Part shown: positions 24,818-33,050 of the stretch, piece by piece | Layout of the letters: each line of letters starts with the position of its first letter | How positions within the stretch are numbered: position 1 is the stretch's first letter | Assembly: GCA_035691485.1 (NCBI GenBank) | Contig: DASSIZ010000094.1 | Location: forward strand, 1-40,022 | DNA length: 40,022 bases | Direction: 5' to 3' | Source: Terriglobales bacterium | GTDB taxonomy: Bacteria; Acidobacteriota; Terriglobia; Terriglobales; Acidobacteriaceae | Notes under the pieces: generated by a model | Seen by the model: the letters and a program-made list of their open reading frames with translations, nothing else | Told to the model about the DNA's origin: nothing | Database searches by the model: none | Program-made: the position numbers and the translations under genes

Positions 24818-25146
24818 AAAGCGGCGATTGTACTTCACCGTGTCTTGACAGGCGTCTGCCGCCGCCTTCCCCGACGAGTACCGGAGCCAAAAGGACACGC
24901 CCTTCCGAGTCGCGGAAATGGCATGTAGCGACTCAAGTCCGGGACTCGCAACCAGCCCAACCCTGTGATAGTGTTAGCGGCATTTCCAGAATACCTCCCG
25001 GCATCCGGGAGCCTGGCCATACCCGTTCGCGACCAGCTCTCCGGCGCCTCGAACTCCGGGCCCATTACGCGCCCGGTCACGGGCGACGAGTGCAAGCGGC
25101 GCGTGCCCCCGGCGGGCGGCTGAATTCAGCACGGAGTTCATCGTTT
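24818..25146. other. Divergent spacer with nested GAGTC inverted repeats
   Basis: This 329-base spacer between the P1 peptidase and TPR protein genes has no credible gene. It holds GAGTCGC (24907-24913) with GCGACTC (24928-24934), an overlapping AGTCC/GGACT palindrome (24936-24946) and a strong stem CTCCCGG-CAT-CCGGGAG (24995-25011). TTGACA occurs at 24846-24851 without a matching -10. None has a T tract. Confidence 0.5.
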
Positions 25147-27831
25147 ATGGCGCTCGGTTTTGGCTTCAACAAGGCGAAGGTCCTCAGCGCGGCGGAAAAG
25201 CACGTCCAACAGGGCAAGCTCCAGAACGCCATTGGCGAATACGAAAAGGTCGCCAAGGAAGACCCCAAGGACCTCACCGTACTGAACACTATCGGCGACC
25301 TGTACGCGCGGCTGGGACAGCCGGAGCGGGCGACCAACTTCTTTCGCCGGGTGGGTGACGCCTACGCGGCGGATGGCTTCACGGTGAAGGCCATCGCCAT
25401 GTACAAGAAGCTCACCAAGCTGACGCCCCACTCCCTCGACGGGCTTCAGAAACTGGCTGAGCTCTACACCCAGCAGGGCCTCTATAACGACGCCCGGCAG
25501 CAGTACGTGGCGCTCGCCGACCATTGGATGCGGGCCAACGACCTGGACGGGGCCGCCCGCGTCTTTCAGAAAATGCTGGAACTCGATCCGGAAAACGCCG
25601 CCATGCAGACCAAGCTGGCCGATCTCTATATCCGGATGGGAAAGCGCGAAGATGCAAAGGAAATTTACTTCCGCGCCGCCGAGTCGCTGTTCCAGCGCGG
25701 CGCCATGGACGCCGCCGACGAGGCGCTGGGCCGCATCCTCAGTATCGACCCCGCCAATACTCGCGCGCTGCTCAAGCGCGGACTGATCGCAGCCGACTCG
25801 GGCGACGGCGCCGCCGCCATCCAGCACCTGCAACGGATCCAGCATCTCGACACCAATCAGGAAGCGCTCGGCGTGTTGCTGCGCGCGCACTTGCAGGTGA
25901 AAGACTTTGCCTCCTGCGAAAAGATCGCGCGTGATCTGGCCGCCGAGCACAACGACCTCAGCGGCATCCAGGCGCTGGCGGAATCGCTGTTGTCGAGCGG
26001 CTCGATCCGGCCAAGTCTTGCCCTGTACAAGGAATTCTCCGGGCAACTCAGCCACCCGGAGTCGCTGCAGCACGCGCTGGACGCAGCTCTCCAGAAGGTC
26101 AATGAAGACGCGCCTTCGCTGGAAATCATCCGCGAAATGTACGGCCAGATCGGTGACAAGGCGCACTACATCGAAACCACGGAACAATTGGCGCACACCC
26201 TGGTCCATGCCGGCGAACTGACACGCGCCCGCGATCTTTATCGCGAACTCACCGAGAGCGAGCCCGAGAATCCCATTCATCAGCAGCACTATCGCCAGGT
26301 GCTGGCCAAGCTGGGAGAGGACCCGGCCGTCCGAACGCTCACTTCCGCGGAAGGCGAGCAGGCGTTCATGGTGGATGAGCTGCAGATGACGGCGCACGCC
26401 GTGTCGCAGGAATATCCCGAAGAGATCGCGGAAGTGATCGAGGCGGCGCTGACCGATTCCGATCTGCTCGAGTCCTACAACATGCCCGCCAAGGCGGTGG
26501 CGCCATTAGAGGCGGTGCTTCCGAAAGCGCCGCGCGATTCCCGAATCACCCAGCGTTTGGCCTCGCTCTACGCGGCCGCCAACCGGTTTGCCGATGCGGC
26601 CAACTGTTGCGATACATTGCATTCGATCTACGCGGAAGCCGGTTACGGCGAAGAGGCCCAGCAGTATAGCGACTTGGCCGCAAAGTACCGGGAGCGCGCC
26701 CGCACGGCGCCACCGATGGCGCATGCCGCACCCGCTTCGGCCTCCCCGGCCCCCGAGGTGGCGGTCCAGCCGCGCGCGGTTTCGGTTCAAGTCGAGCCCG
26801 CAGTAGTGGCGCCTGCGTTTCAAGTCGAGCCCGCAGTAGTGGCGCCTGCGGCCGCCGCGGAGCAGGAAATCGATATCTCGGATGAGTGGGAGGCGCAGGC
26901 GACCGAGCCCGCCGCCGAAGTTGTCCGGGAGCAGTCGGCGCCTTCGGTGGCCGACTTGTTAGAAGAGATCCGCTTCTATATCTCGCAGGGGATGTGGAAC
27001 GAAGCGCGCGTCGCCTGCGAACGCTGCCAGAGGATCGCGCCCGGCAATCGCGAAGTCCTCGAACTGGAGGCGAAGGTTTCCGCCGCGCTCGCGCCGGTGA
27101 TCGAGGTCGAGGGTCCGGCTGATTTTGGCATCAGCATGGAAACGGCGCCCGCAGTCGCTTCCATGGCTGCACCCGCGCCGGCTCCTGCCCCCGCCGCGAA
27201 GGCCGACGTGCTCGGCGACTTTGTCTCCGATCTTGAGCGGTCCCTCGGTTCAGATTTTGTGCCCGCAGCCGCCGCCTCTTCTGTACCGGCGAAAGTAGTC
27301 GCGGCGCCGGCGCCAGCCCCGGTCGTGTCCGCACCGGTTGCACAAGTCGTGGCGGTTGCAATTCCAGAGGAAGTCAAGGAAGAGGCGAACACAGTTCTTA
27401 CCGACATGTTCGCCGAATTCAAGGAAGACGCCGAAGCCGGCTCGACGGAAGTAGAGGACCCGGAAACCCATTACAACCTGGGCGTCGCCTTCCGCGAGAT
27501 GGGCCTGATGGACGAAGCCATCGGCGAACTGCAAAAGGTGTGCCTCGCCATCGACGGCGGCGCTCCCTTCAGCCAGACCATGCAGGCCTACACCTGGCTG
27601 GCGCAGTGCCTGGTCGACAAGGGCGTTCCCGGCGCCAGCTTCAAGTGGTACGAACGAGCGCTCAAAATCGCCACCGACGAGCATCAGCGCATGTCGCTTC
27701 ATTACGATCTGGCCGCCGCCTACGAGGCCTCCGGCGATCGCCCCGCTGCCCTGAAGCACTTCATGGAGGTTTACGGCAGCAATATTGACTACCGGGATGT
27801 CGCCGAGCGCATCAAAGCTCTAAGGTCGTAG
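25147..27831 (+). CDS. Large TPR-repeat protein with Pro/Ala/Val linkers
   Basis: An 894-residue protein without a signal peptide, so probably cytosolic. About 500 N-terminal residues form TPR or TPR-like helices (LNTIGDLYARLGQPERATNFF, AAMQTKLADLYIRMGKREDA). Then come disordered Pro/Ala/Val-rich linkers (about 515-585 and 675-740) around a small helical unit (VADLLEEIRFYISQGMWNEA), and a C-terminal TPR block (ETHYNLGVAFREMGLMDEAI). This resembles TPR scaffold proteins of myxobacteria and acidobacteria tied to pili, motility or secretion. ATG 25147 follows GGAG by ten bases. No partner gene identifies its job. The first linker contains a fresh 33-base tandem duplication. Confidence 0.85.
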   Translation: MALGFGFNKAKVLSAAEKHVQQGKLQNAIGEYEKVAKEDPKDLTVLNTIGDLYARLGQPERATNFFRRVGDAYAADGFTVKAIAMYKKLTKLTPHSLDGLQKLAELYTQQGLYNDARQQYVALADHWMRANDLDGAARVFQKMLELDPENAAMQTKLADLYIRMGKREDAKEIYFRAAESLFQRGAMDAADEALGRILSIDPANTRALLKRGLIAADSGDGAAAIQHLQRIQHLDTNQEALGVLLRAHLQVKDFASCEKIARDLAAEHNDLSGIQALAESLLSSGSIRPSLALYKEFSGQLSHPESLQHALDAALQKVNEDAPSLEIIREMYGQIGDKAHYIETTEQLAHTLVHAGELTRARDLYRELTESEPENPIHQQHYRQVLAKLGEDPAVRTLTSAEGEQAFMVDELQMTAHAVSQEYPEEIAEVIEAALTDSDLLESYNMPAKAVAPLEAVLPKAPRDSRITQRLASLYAAANRFADAANCCDTLHSIYAEAGYGEEAQQYSDLAAKYRERARTAPPMAHAAPASASPAPEVAVQPRAVSVQVEPAVVAPAFQVEPAVVAPAAAAEQEIDISDEWEAQATEPAAEVVREQSAPSVADLLEEIRFYISQGMWNEARVACERCQRIAPGNREVLELEAKVSAALAPVIEVEGPADFGISMETAPAVASMAAPAPAPAPAAKADVLGDFVSDLERSLGSDFVPAAAASSVPAKVVAAPAPAPVVSAPVAQVVAVAIPEEVKEEANTVLTDMFAEFKEDAEAGSTEVEDPETHYNLGVAFREMGLMDEAIGELQKVCLAIDGGAPFSQTMQAYTWLAQCLVDKGVPGASFKWYERALKIATDEHQRMSLHYDLAAAYEASGDRPAALKHFMEVYGSNIDYRDVAERIKALRS
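26786..26850 (+). repeat. 33-base in-frame tandem duplication
   Basis: Bases 26786-26817 are repeated exactly at 26819-26850. The copies encode QVEPAVVAPA twice in the first linker of the TPR protein. Exact identity at third positions shows a recent slippage event. Confidence 0.95.
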
Positions 27832-27840
27832 AATCCATAC

Positions 27841-28236
27841 ATGGGTCCAGCCAGCGATCCGAAGGAGCAAGCACGCCAGGTGATGCCGGAAGAAATGCTC
27901 CGGGCTGAGAGCTTGCCTGCAATGGACGGCAAGCTGCATCCGGTCTCCGTTCCCCCGAAAGTCTCGCGCACCACGGTGTGGCTGCACCGCGTGTCGCTGG
28001 TCATCTACGTCATCTTCTGCATCGAGTTGGGAATGCTGTTGGCTGTCCTGCCGTGGACGAAGGTCTGGACCGACAACTCTCTGCTGGGGGCGCATGCTTC
28101 CTGGCGCGTGGTGGTGCAGAACAATTTCGTGCGCGGCGTCGTTACCGGGCTTGGCTTGGTGGATGTCTGGATTGGCATCTGGGAAGCCGTGCACTACCGC
28201 GACCCGGGGAAGAAAAATTTGAAATTAGAAATTTGA
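27841..28236 (+). CDS. Small membrane protein, two TM segments
   Basis: A 131-residue protein of unknown function. A soluble N-terminus of about 50 residues is followed by a TM segment (SLVIYVIFCIELGMLLAVLPW), a short loop with WTDNSLLGAH and a second weakly hydrophobic segment (VRGVVTGLGLVDVWIGIWEAV). Proteins of this shape occur next to TPR genes in other acidobacteria as far as I recall, but I cannot name a family. It starts nine bases after the TPR protein stop and is probably cotranscribed with it. The last residues KNLKLEI are encoded by the AT-rich junction repeat, so the C-terminal end is probably variable. ATG 27883 is an alternative start. Confidence 0.75.
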   Translation: MGPASDPKEQARQVMPEEMLRAESLPAMDGKLHPVSVPPKVSRTTVWLHRVSLVIYVIFCIELGMLLAVLPWTKVWTDNSLLGAHASWRVVVQNNFVRGVVTGLGLVDVWIGIWEAVHYRDPGKKNLKLEI

Positions 28237-28320
28237 AATTGTGAGGGTTCTGTTTTCCCGGGCTGGGTCGGCTAGTCGGCGGCAAATCTCAAATTCTCCC
28301 ATTTCCAATTTCCAATTCCT
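28214..28320. repeat. AT-rich inverted junction repeat
   Basis: AATTTGAAATT units (28214-28240) are followed by a GC-rich core and then by inverted units built on AAATTC and CCAATTTCC (28285-28319). The two arms are imperfect inverses and would form a long hairpin. The right arm ends 19 bases before the next ATG. Confidence 0.55.
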
Positions 28321-28338
28321 GTATTCTTTCTACTCCTT

Positions 28339-29214
28339 ATGGATGACGAGACCCTCACTCGCGCGCCTCTCGCCTACGAAAACAAGAGGTTCCTCGATTC
28401 GCCGGATGGCCGCATCTTGCGCATTCTCTCGGAATACTCGGAGCCGCTGGCGCGCTTTCGCCGCGAGCGGATTCAGGACACCGTCGTTTTCTTTGGCTCG
28501 GCGCGGTTTCACAGCCGCCATGATGCACAGCGCAGCCTGGAAGTCCTGGAAAAACCCGGCTCGCGCGAACTCGCACCGCCCTCCGAGCAGCAGAAAATCC
28601 TGCAGGCAAGGGCTGCGGTCGAGATGGCGCGATACTACGAGGAGGCGCGGGCGCTGGCTTACAAGTTGACGCAGTGGGCCTCGACGATCCCCTCCAAACG
28701 GCGCCGTTTCGTGGTCACCACCGGGGGCGGGCCGGGCATCATGGAGGCGGCCAACCAGGGAGCGCGCGAGGCCGGGGGAAAGACCATCGGTCTCAACATC
28801 AATCTGCCCTACGAGCAGATGCCGAACCGCTACATCAGCCCGGAACTGAACTTCGAGTTCCATTACTTCTTCATGCGCAAGTTGTGGTTCGCTTACCTGG
28901 CGAAGGCGCTGATCGTTTTTCCCGGCGGTTTTGGCACCTGCGACGAACTATTCGAGATCCTTACCCTTGCGCAGACGGAAAAGCTGGCGAAAAAGATCCT
29001 GGTAGTGATGTACGGCAGCGCGTACTGGAAAAGTGTCTTCAACATGCAGGCCATGGTCGATGCCGGAACCGTCTCCGCCAGCGACGTCAACTTCTTCCGG
29101 ATGGTGGACTCGGTGGAGGAAGCCTTTACCTACTTGAAGGAAGGCTTGACCAAGTACCACCTCAATCCGCCGCAGCCACACAAAGCTCCGGAAATCGCCA
29201 AGACCAGGCCGTAG
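28339..29214 (+). CDS. LOG family protein (cytokinin riboside monophosphate phosphoribohydrolase-like)
   Basis: Rossmann-fold protein of 291 residues in the LOG/TIGR00730 family. The key motifs are GGGPGIMEAANQGA (129-142) and PGGFGTCDE (195-203), with FMRKLWF (178-184) between them. LOG enzymes cleave nucleoside 5'-monophosphates at the N-glycosidic bond; many are wrongly annotated as lysine decarboxylases. The N-terminal extension of about 45 residues and the insertion around 60-120 make it longer than plant LOG proteins (about 215) and place it among the longer bacterial type II proteins. The true substrate is likely a purine nucleotide. Confidence 0.9.
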   Translation: MDDETLTRAPLAYENKRFLDSPDGRILRILSEYSEPLARFRRERIQDTVVFFGSARFHSRHDAQRSLEVLEKPGSRELAPPSEQQKILQARAAVEMARYYEEARALAYKLTQWASTIPSKRRRFVVTTGGGPGIMEAANQGAREAGGKTIGLNINLPYEQMPNRYISPELNFEFHYFFMRKLWFAYLAKALIVFPGGFGTCDELFEILTLAQTEKLAKKILVVMYGSAYWKSVFNMQAMVDAGTVSASDVNFFRMVDSVEEAFTYLKEGLTKYHLNPPQPHKAPEIAKTRP

Positions 29215-29218
29215 GCAT

Positions 29219-29292
29219 GGTTTCGGGTTTCTGATTGCTTGTCACGACATAACTGCCAGGAACTGGAAACCAGAAACTGGAAACCAGAAACT
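29219..29292. repeat. 14-base tandem repeat with inverted partner
   Basis: AACTGGAAACCAGA is present exactly at 29261-29274 and 29275-29288, with the start of a third copy. CAGAAACTGGAAACC (29271-29285) is a 13-of-15 inverse match of 29219-29233, giving a large potential hairpin directly before the ATG at 29296. Confidence 0.7.
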
Positions 29293-29295
29293 CCC

Positions 29296-29874
29296 ATGAG
29301 CCTGCTCGCCAAAGCCGCGCTCATCATCTTCGGCGTCTTCCTTGTTTGGCTGCTGATTACCGGCGGCATTGCGCTGGCTCGGGGTCGATTCCACCAGATC
29401 TACCAGGCGCACCTGGGCGAATCGCGTCGCGAGCGCCACTTTCTCGGATCGCTTGCCTTCTTTCTGACCTTTGGCGCAGTTCGAGCCATCACCTACTCCA
29501 TCCGCGCCGGCATCGGCCCATTTCACGACATCAGCGCGGGCGGACGCCACATCCATCACCTTGTCTGGGGCATTCTGCTGTTGCTGATTGTCGGTTATCT
29601 CTGGCTGGCGGAGATCGGTACTGGAGCTCTCGACAGCTCGGTCTGGACGGGTCGCATTACTGTGCTGCTATACGGAGTTGGAGCCGCGCTTACCCTCGAC
29701 GAATTCGCGCTCTGGCTCAATCTTGCCGATGTCTACTGGTCGCCGCAGGGCCGCGCCAGCATCCGCGCCGCGTTCTTTTTCGGCAGCCTGCTGTCAGTCG
29801 GCTTCTGGGGCGGCCCGTTTCTGCACGCGCTCACCCGCCACGCGCTCGGCCTGCACAAATCTAAGAGCCGGTAA
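29296..29874 (+). CDS. Integral membrane protein with HxHH motif
   Basis: A 192-residue protein with five predicted TM helices (about 5-28, 49-70, 86-107, 120-141, 152-175). Charged and metal-prone residues lie at helix ends or inside them: H85-I-H87-H88 (GGRHIHHLVWG) and D135-E136 (TLDEFALWL). Such a pattern suggests a bound metal or a membrane hydrolase. I recognise the HIHH protein as a recurrent conserved hypothetical but cannot name a function. ATG 29296 is used because the sequence before it is a non-coding repeat. It ends before a terminator and lies after the LOG gene on the same strand. Confidence 0.8.
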   Translation: MSLLAKAALIIFGVFLVWLLITGGIALARGRFHQIYQAHLGESRRERHFLGSLAFFLTFGAVRAITYSIRAGIGPFHDISAGGRHIHHLVWGILLLLIVGYLWLAEIGTGALDSSVWTGRITVLLYGVGAALTLDEFALWLNLADVYWSPQGRASIRAAFFFGSLLSVGFWGGPFLHALTRHALGLHKSKSR

Positions 29875-30002
29875 CAAAACCTCCGTTGCGCCGCAGCAAG
29901 GCTCGCCATATGCCGCACCGAAGCTTGCCGCATTAGCGAACAGAAAGCGCAAGCTTACGTGAAGGCGAACCGCTACGACAGGTAGGGCAGCGTAATTACA
30001 AA

Positions 30003-30031
30003 GCCCGCCGTTGCATCGGCGGGCATTGTTT
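30003..30031 (+). terminator. Rho-independent terminator
   Basis: GCCCGCCG (30003-30010), loop TTGCAT, CGGCGGGC (30017-30024), followed by ATTGTTTG. It lies 128 bases after the HIHH gene and just beyond the stop of the convergent subtilase gene. Confidence 0.75.
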
Positions 30032-30071
30032 GTTGAGCAGCACGACCCGGTTGCTACAACTCAACGTTTTC

Positions 30072-31583
30072 TCATTGAGTAACCGCCGAAAGCGCGTTCA
30101 CCTGTCCGTGGCCATTGAAGCCGTTGTAACCCGTCCCGCCCTGGCATACCTGGGGCGCCCCGTTATCCACGGCCGGGAAAAAGCTGTAGATCGAAAGGTC
30201 AGATGGACACGGGGTTGCATCGGCCGTGTTGTTGATTTGTGCTGCCACGGCTCCCGGCGACGTGATACCGGTGCTCATGATCAGGGCTGCCACTCCGGCC
30301 ACGTGTGGTGATGCCATCGAAGTGCCCTGCAGGTAGCAATACAATGCAGGACCATCAAACACTTTTCGCAAACAGGTTCCGGCGAGGCTTGCGGGCCAGG
30401 TCGAAAGAACGCGCCCATTCGGGGCTGCAGCTGTGAGCTGCAGAATCGAGTCGCCTCCGGGAGCGATCACCTGTGCGGTTCCTACGCCATAGTTCGAGTA
30501 AAACGACTTGAGTCCCAGGTTCCCATTTGCCGTGACGCCAATCACGCCGGATACTTCAACCGGCACAACGCGACAGGCGTTGGTGATCTCTCGCAAAACG
30601 GGTGTGGTGTTGTCGGGGCTGGTGGCGTCCATCGTCGGATGCGCGAGGTCGTCGGCCGAGTTATTCATCGCAGCGACAACGGTAACGCCCCGCTGAATGG
30701 CGTACATTATGGCGCGCTGTTCCGCCTTCCAGATGGCGTGCTGGGCGGGATCGTTGGCGCAGTTGAACAGGTATGGGTCAGCAAAGTAGCTGTTATTCGT
30801 GACCTGCAGTTTGTGGGTACCTGCCCACATGAAGGCGCAGACCACGGCTTCGGGAAAGAAAAACCCGTTGGCGTCGCCCGCCTTGATGCCGGCAATCTTC
30901 ACGTTGGGCGCGACACCAACGATACCGATGCCGTTCTTTGCGGCCGCAATCGTGCCTGCCGTGTGCGTCCCATGGCCGTTTTCGTCGAACCAAGCTGCTG
31001 GACTGGTGTTCGGAACCCCGCCGATACAGGAAACGCTGTTGCTGAAATCCACGTTGGGCGCGAGGTCGGGATGGGTGTAATCCAATCCGGTGTCAATGTC
31101 GCCGACCACCACCGAACTGCTGCCTCCAGTGATGGCCCGGGCTGCCGGGGCCTGAATCTGGTCCATGTCCCATTGCAGACCCGAGAGGTTATCCGACCCG
31201 GGGGCGGGTGTGTTGATGGCGGGAACGTTGGTCCCGTCATTCACGTTGTCGTCATTAATTCGGCTGGCCAAGCCGGTCGTCGCCACAACGCTCTCAATCC
31301 GGGTGTCATTCAAGAGGTTGGCGGCGAAGGCGTCGTTGTCGGAACGGGCGATGACAACTCCAATTTGGCCGTAACTGGCGAGGAGCGTGCCGCCTGCCTG
31401 CTTTATCGCGGTGGATGCGCCGGTCGGCACCCCTTTTGCGTGGTAGAGCACGATGTAGTTCTGCATCGTGCCTGCACATGTTGCTGGTGCCGCAAAAGAG
31501 AATAGCAGCAACAGCCAGACCGTCACAGCACGTGCTTTGAAGGGAAGTTTCGCCGTATTCGCAGGCTCTCGAGACCATCTCAT
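30072..31583 (-). CDS. Exported subtilisin-like serine protease (S8)
   Basis: Secreted protease of 503 residues. Signal peptide to about residue 37 (VTVWLLLLFSFAAPATCA). An I9-type propeptide covers about 41-105, ending before the catalytic domain. The triad is D164 (GDIDTGLDYTHPD), H204 (NGHGTHTAGT) and S422 (GTSMASPHVAG); the oxyanion Asn lies in the AAMNNSADDLAH segment (N307 or N308). Several cysteines in the catalytic domain may form disulfides. The start is firm: AAAGGAG lies six bases upstream. The stop is next to a terminator. A possibly structured leader lies upstream. Confidence 0.94.
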   Translation of the reverse strand: MRWSREPANTAKLPFKARAVTVWLLLLFSFAAPATCAGTMQNYIVLYHAKGVPTGASTAIKQAGGTLLASYGQIGVVIARSDNDAFAANLLNDTRIESVVATTGLASRINDDNVNDGTNVPAINTPAPGSDNLSGLQWDMDQIQAPAARAITGGSSSVVVGDIDTGLDYTHPDLAPNVDFSNSVSCIGGVPNTSPAAWFDENGHGTHTAGTIAAAKNGIGIVGVAPNVKIAGIKAGDANGFFFPEAVVCAFMWAGTHKLQVTNNSYFADPYLFNCANDPAQHAIWKAEQRAIMYAIQRGVTVVAAMNNSADDLAHPTMDATSPDNTTPVLREITNACRVVPVEVSGVIGVTANGNLGLKSFYSNYGVGTAQVIAPGGDSILQLTAAAPNGRVLSTWPASLAGTCLRKVFDGPALYCYLQGTSMASPHVAGVAALIMSTGITSPGAVAAQINNTADATPCPSDLSIYSFFPAVDNGAPQVCQGGTGYNGFNGHGQVNALSAVTQ

Positions 31584-31608
31584 GGTGGGCTCCTTTCGGA
31601 ATGAAAAT

Positions 31609-31677
31609 GCCTATGGGCCGACTAAAGCCGTCCCAGGGTATCGCTGGAACAATGAAGCCGGGGGTGCTAAAACCTTA
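31609..31677 (-). promoter_or_regulatory. Possible structured leader of the subtilase gene
   Basis: The segment upstream of the subtilase ribosome site has alternative pairings in plus coordinates: GGG/CCC (31615-31617 with 31632-31634) plus CG/CG (31619-31620 with 31629-31630), or CCAG/CTGG (31633-31636 with 31644-31647). CTAAAGCC and GCTAAAACC repeat inside it. It matches no riboswitch consensus that I can recall. The rest of the spacer 31584-31846 shows no gene. Confidence 0.3.
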
Positions 31678-31846
31678 GAAAGGAAGAGCGCCGGAAACTA
31701 AAGCATGCGCGAGAGTTTCTGCTTGTCTGCAGGCGTTGTCAATACGCAACGGCCGTGCTTCAAGCATTAGCTTGTGCAAAGGTTTGCACGTCAATCGCCG
31801 TCGTACCATTGACCCTTGAGACGGAATTCGGCGAAGTGGGAATTGG

Positions 31847-32311
31847 TCACGCAGCGGGCTTTTGATTATCCAACTTCGGCCCGATTTCCTGCTTGACCCT
31901 GTGCTCGACCGCCTTGGCAACGAAGCGTTGCTTCTTCAGATCCTGCCGCAGCAGAGCGTACGCGCTCATGTATTGGTTGGCCACCCAGACCAGCGAGAAC
32001 ATGGCAATGATGTAGCCTCTCCAGTCCAGGTACAGCAGCTTGAAGTGCGTCAGCGCAAGAAAGGCAATGGCGACATAGTGGCTGAAGCAGTAGTGGCAGG
32101 TCAGAAGGTAATAGAACTTGCGCTTCCACAGGCGCGGGGCATTATCGCGCTGCCACTCGCAGAAGTCCCGCAGCTCGCGGAAGATTTCCTCCTGCGTCAT
32201 TGTCCAGGCGACACACGCTACCGGTATCGCCAGGACGAGCAACCACACAACCTGCGTCGACAAGTTCACGGTGGTGGGATGCAGCGCCGGGAGCTTCGGG
32301 ATTGCGTACAA
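31847..32311 (-). CDS. CxxC membrane protein of unknown function
   Basis: A 154-residue protein with three TM segments (about 20-37, 75-95, 99-118) and a CHYC motif at 72-75 (LLTCHYCFSHYVA). The likely topology places the Cys pair at a membrane boundary, fit for a metal or a disulfide. It may be a distant DUF1360-type protein; I cannot confirm this. The only start for the full frame is TTG 32311; a GTG about 14 codons on is possible, and neither has a good ribosome site, so the N-terminus is uncertain. It is divergent from thiE. Confidence 0.65.
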   Translation of the reverse strand: MYAIPKLPALHPTTVNLSTQVVWLLVLAIPVACVAWTMTQEEIFRELRDFCEWQRDNAPRLWKRKFYYLLTCHYCFSHYVAIAFLALTHFKLLYLDWRGYIIAMFSLVWVANQYMSAYALLRQDLKKQRFVAKAVEHRVKQEIGPKLDNQKPAA

Positions 32312-32312
32312 T
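32307..32312 (+). promoter_or_regulatory. Candidate -10 box before thiE
   Basis: GTACAATC lies 21 bases upstream of the thiE ATG and overlaps the first codon of the divergent membrane protein gene. No -35 hexamer and no TPP riboswitch are seen. Confidence 0.3.
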
Positions 32313-32333
32313 CGTCGGGAATTCTAAATTTCA

Positions 32334-33050
32334 ATGTTTCTCTATTACATCACCGATCGCCGCCAACTTTCGGGTACCGACGCGGAACAGCGAGAGGCAC
32401 TGCTCGGCAAAATTTCCCAGGCGACGCGCTGCGGTGTGGACTTCATCCAGCTGCGTGAAAAAGATCTCAGCGCACGCGAGTTGTTGTGCCTGGCCGAAGA
32501 AGCACGGGCAAGAATCGCGCAACACGCAGCGAGGGGGACCGGGAACTCGCGCGTGATAACCCGCTTGACTATCAATTCGCGCCTCGATGTTGCCCTCGCC
32601 GCCGGCGCCGACGGCGTCCATCTGCGCTCCGACGATATTTCCGCCGCCGATGCGCGCGCGGTTTCCATGGCGGCGGGCGGCGCAAGGCCCCTGAGCCCGG
32701 ATCGCTTCCTAGTCGCCTGTTCTTGCCATACGGCAGAGGAGGTGCGGCGCGCGGAAGCAGACGGCGCCGACCTCGTCGTGTTTGCGCCGGTGTTCGAGAA
32801 AAGCGGAGAGCCCGGTGTCGGATTGGAAGGGCTGCGCGCCGCATGCCTCGGTACACCACCGGCCAAGACACCCGAGCCTTCGCCGGCAATCAAGATTCCG
32901 GTGCTCGCCCTTGGCGGGGTGACGGTCGAGAACGCGAGCGCTTGTCTTGCGGCAGGCGCCGCGGGCATCGCCGGCATTCGCCTGTTTCAGGACCACGACA
33001 TGGAAGAAGTGGTAGCGCGGTTGCGAAAGACTGATCGACCAATCGACTGA
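32334..33050 (+). CDS. thiE: Thiamine phosphate synthase
   Basis: TIM-barrel enzyme that joins HMP pyrophosphate and thiazole phosphate to thiamine monophosphate. The 238-residue product has YITDR (5-9), VDFIQLREKDL (35-45), INSRLDVALAAGADGVHL (80-97), CHTAEEVRRAEADGADLVVFAPVF and ALGGVTVENA, which together define ThiE; the TenI thiazole tautomerase is a close relative that cannot be excluded. At 238 residues it is slightly long owing to an insertion of about 15 residues after GLEGLRAAC. The last residues KTDRPID are encoded by a GACTGA-type repeat. It lies 14 bases upstream of the DUF711 gene. Confidence 0.88.
   Translation: MFLYYITDRRQLSGTDAEQREALLGKISQATRCGVDFIQLREKDLSARELLCLAEEARARIAQHAARGTGNSRVITRLTINSRLDVALAAGADGVHLRSDDISAADARAVSMAAGGARPLSPDRFLVACSCHTAEEVRRAEADGADLVVFAPVFEKSGEPGVGLEGLRAACLGTPPAKTPEPSPAIKIPVLALGGVTVENASACLAAGAAGIAGIRLFQDHDMEEVVARLRKTDRPID

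Noticed and set aside
23804-24928. 374-codon plus-strand frame opposite the P1 peptidase
   Set aside because: Shadow frame; the P1 peptidase has all family motifs.
25138-26397. 419-codon minus-strand frame in the TPR gene
   Set aside because: Shadow caused by strong third-position GC bias of the TPR gene.
30639-31505. 288-codon plus-strand frame opposite the subtilase
   Set aside because: Shadow frame; the subtilase triad and ribosome site are unambiguous.
32200-32333. TPP riboswitch before thiE
   Set aside because: Only 22 bases separate the divergent starts and no CUGAGA or TPP-aptamer core is seen.
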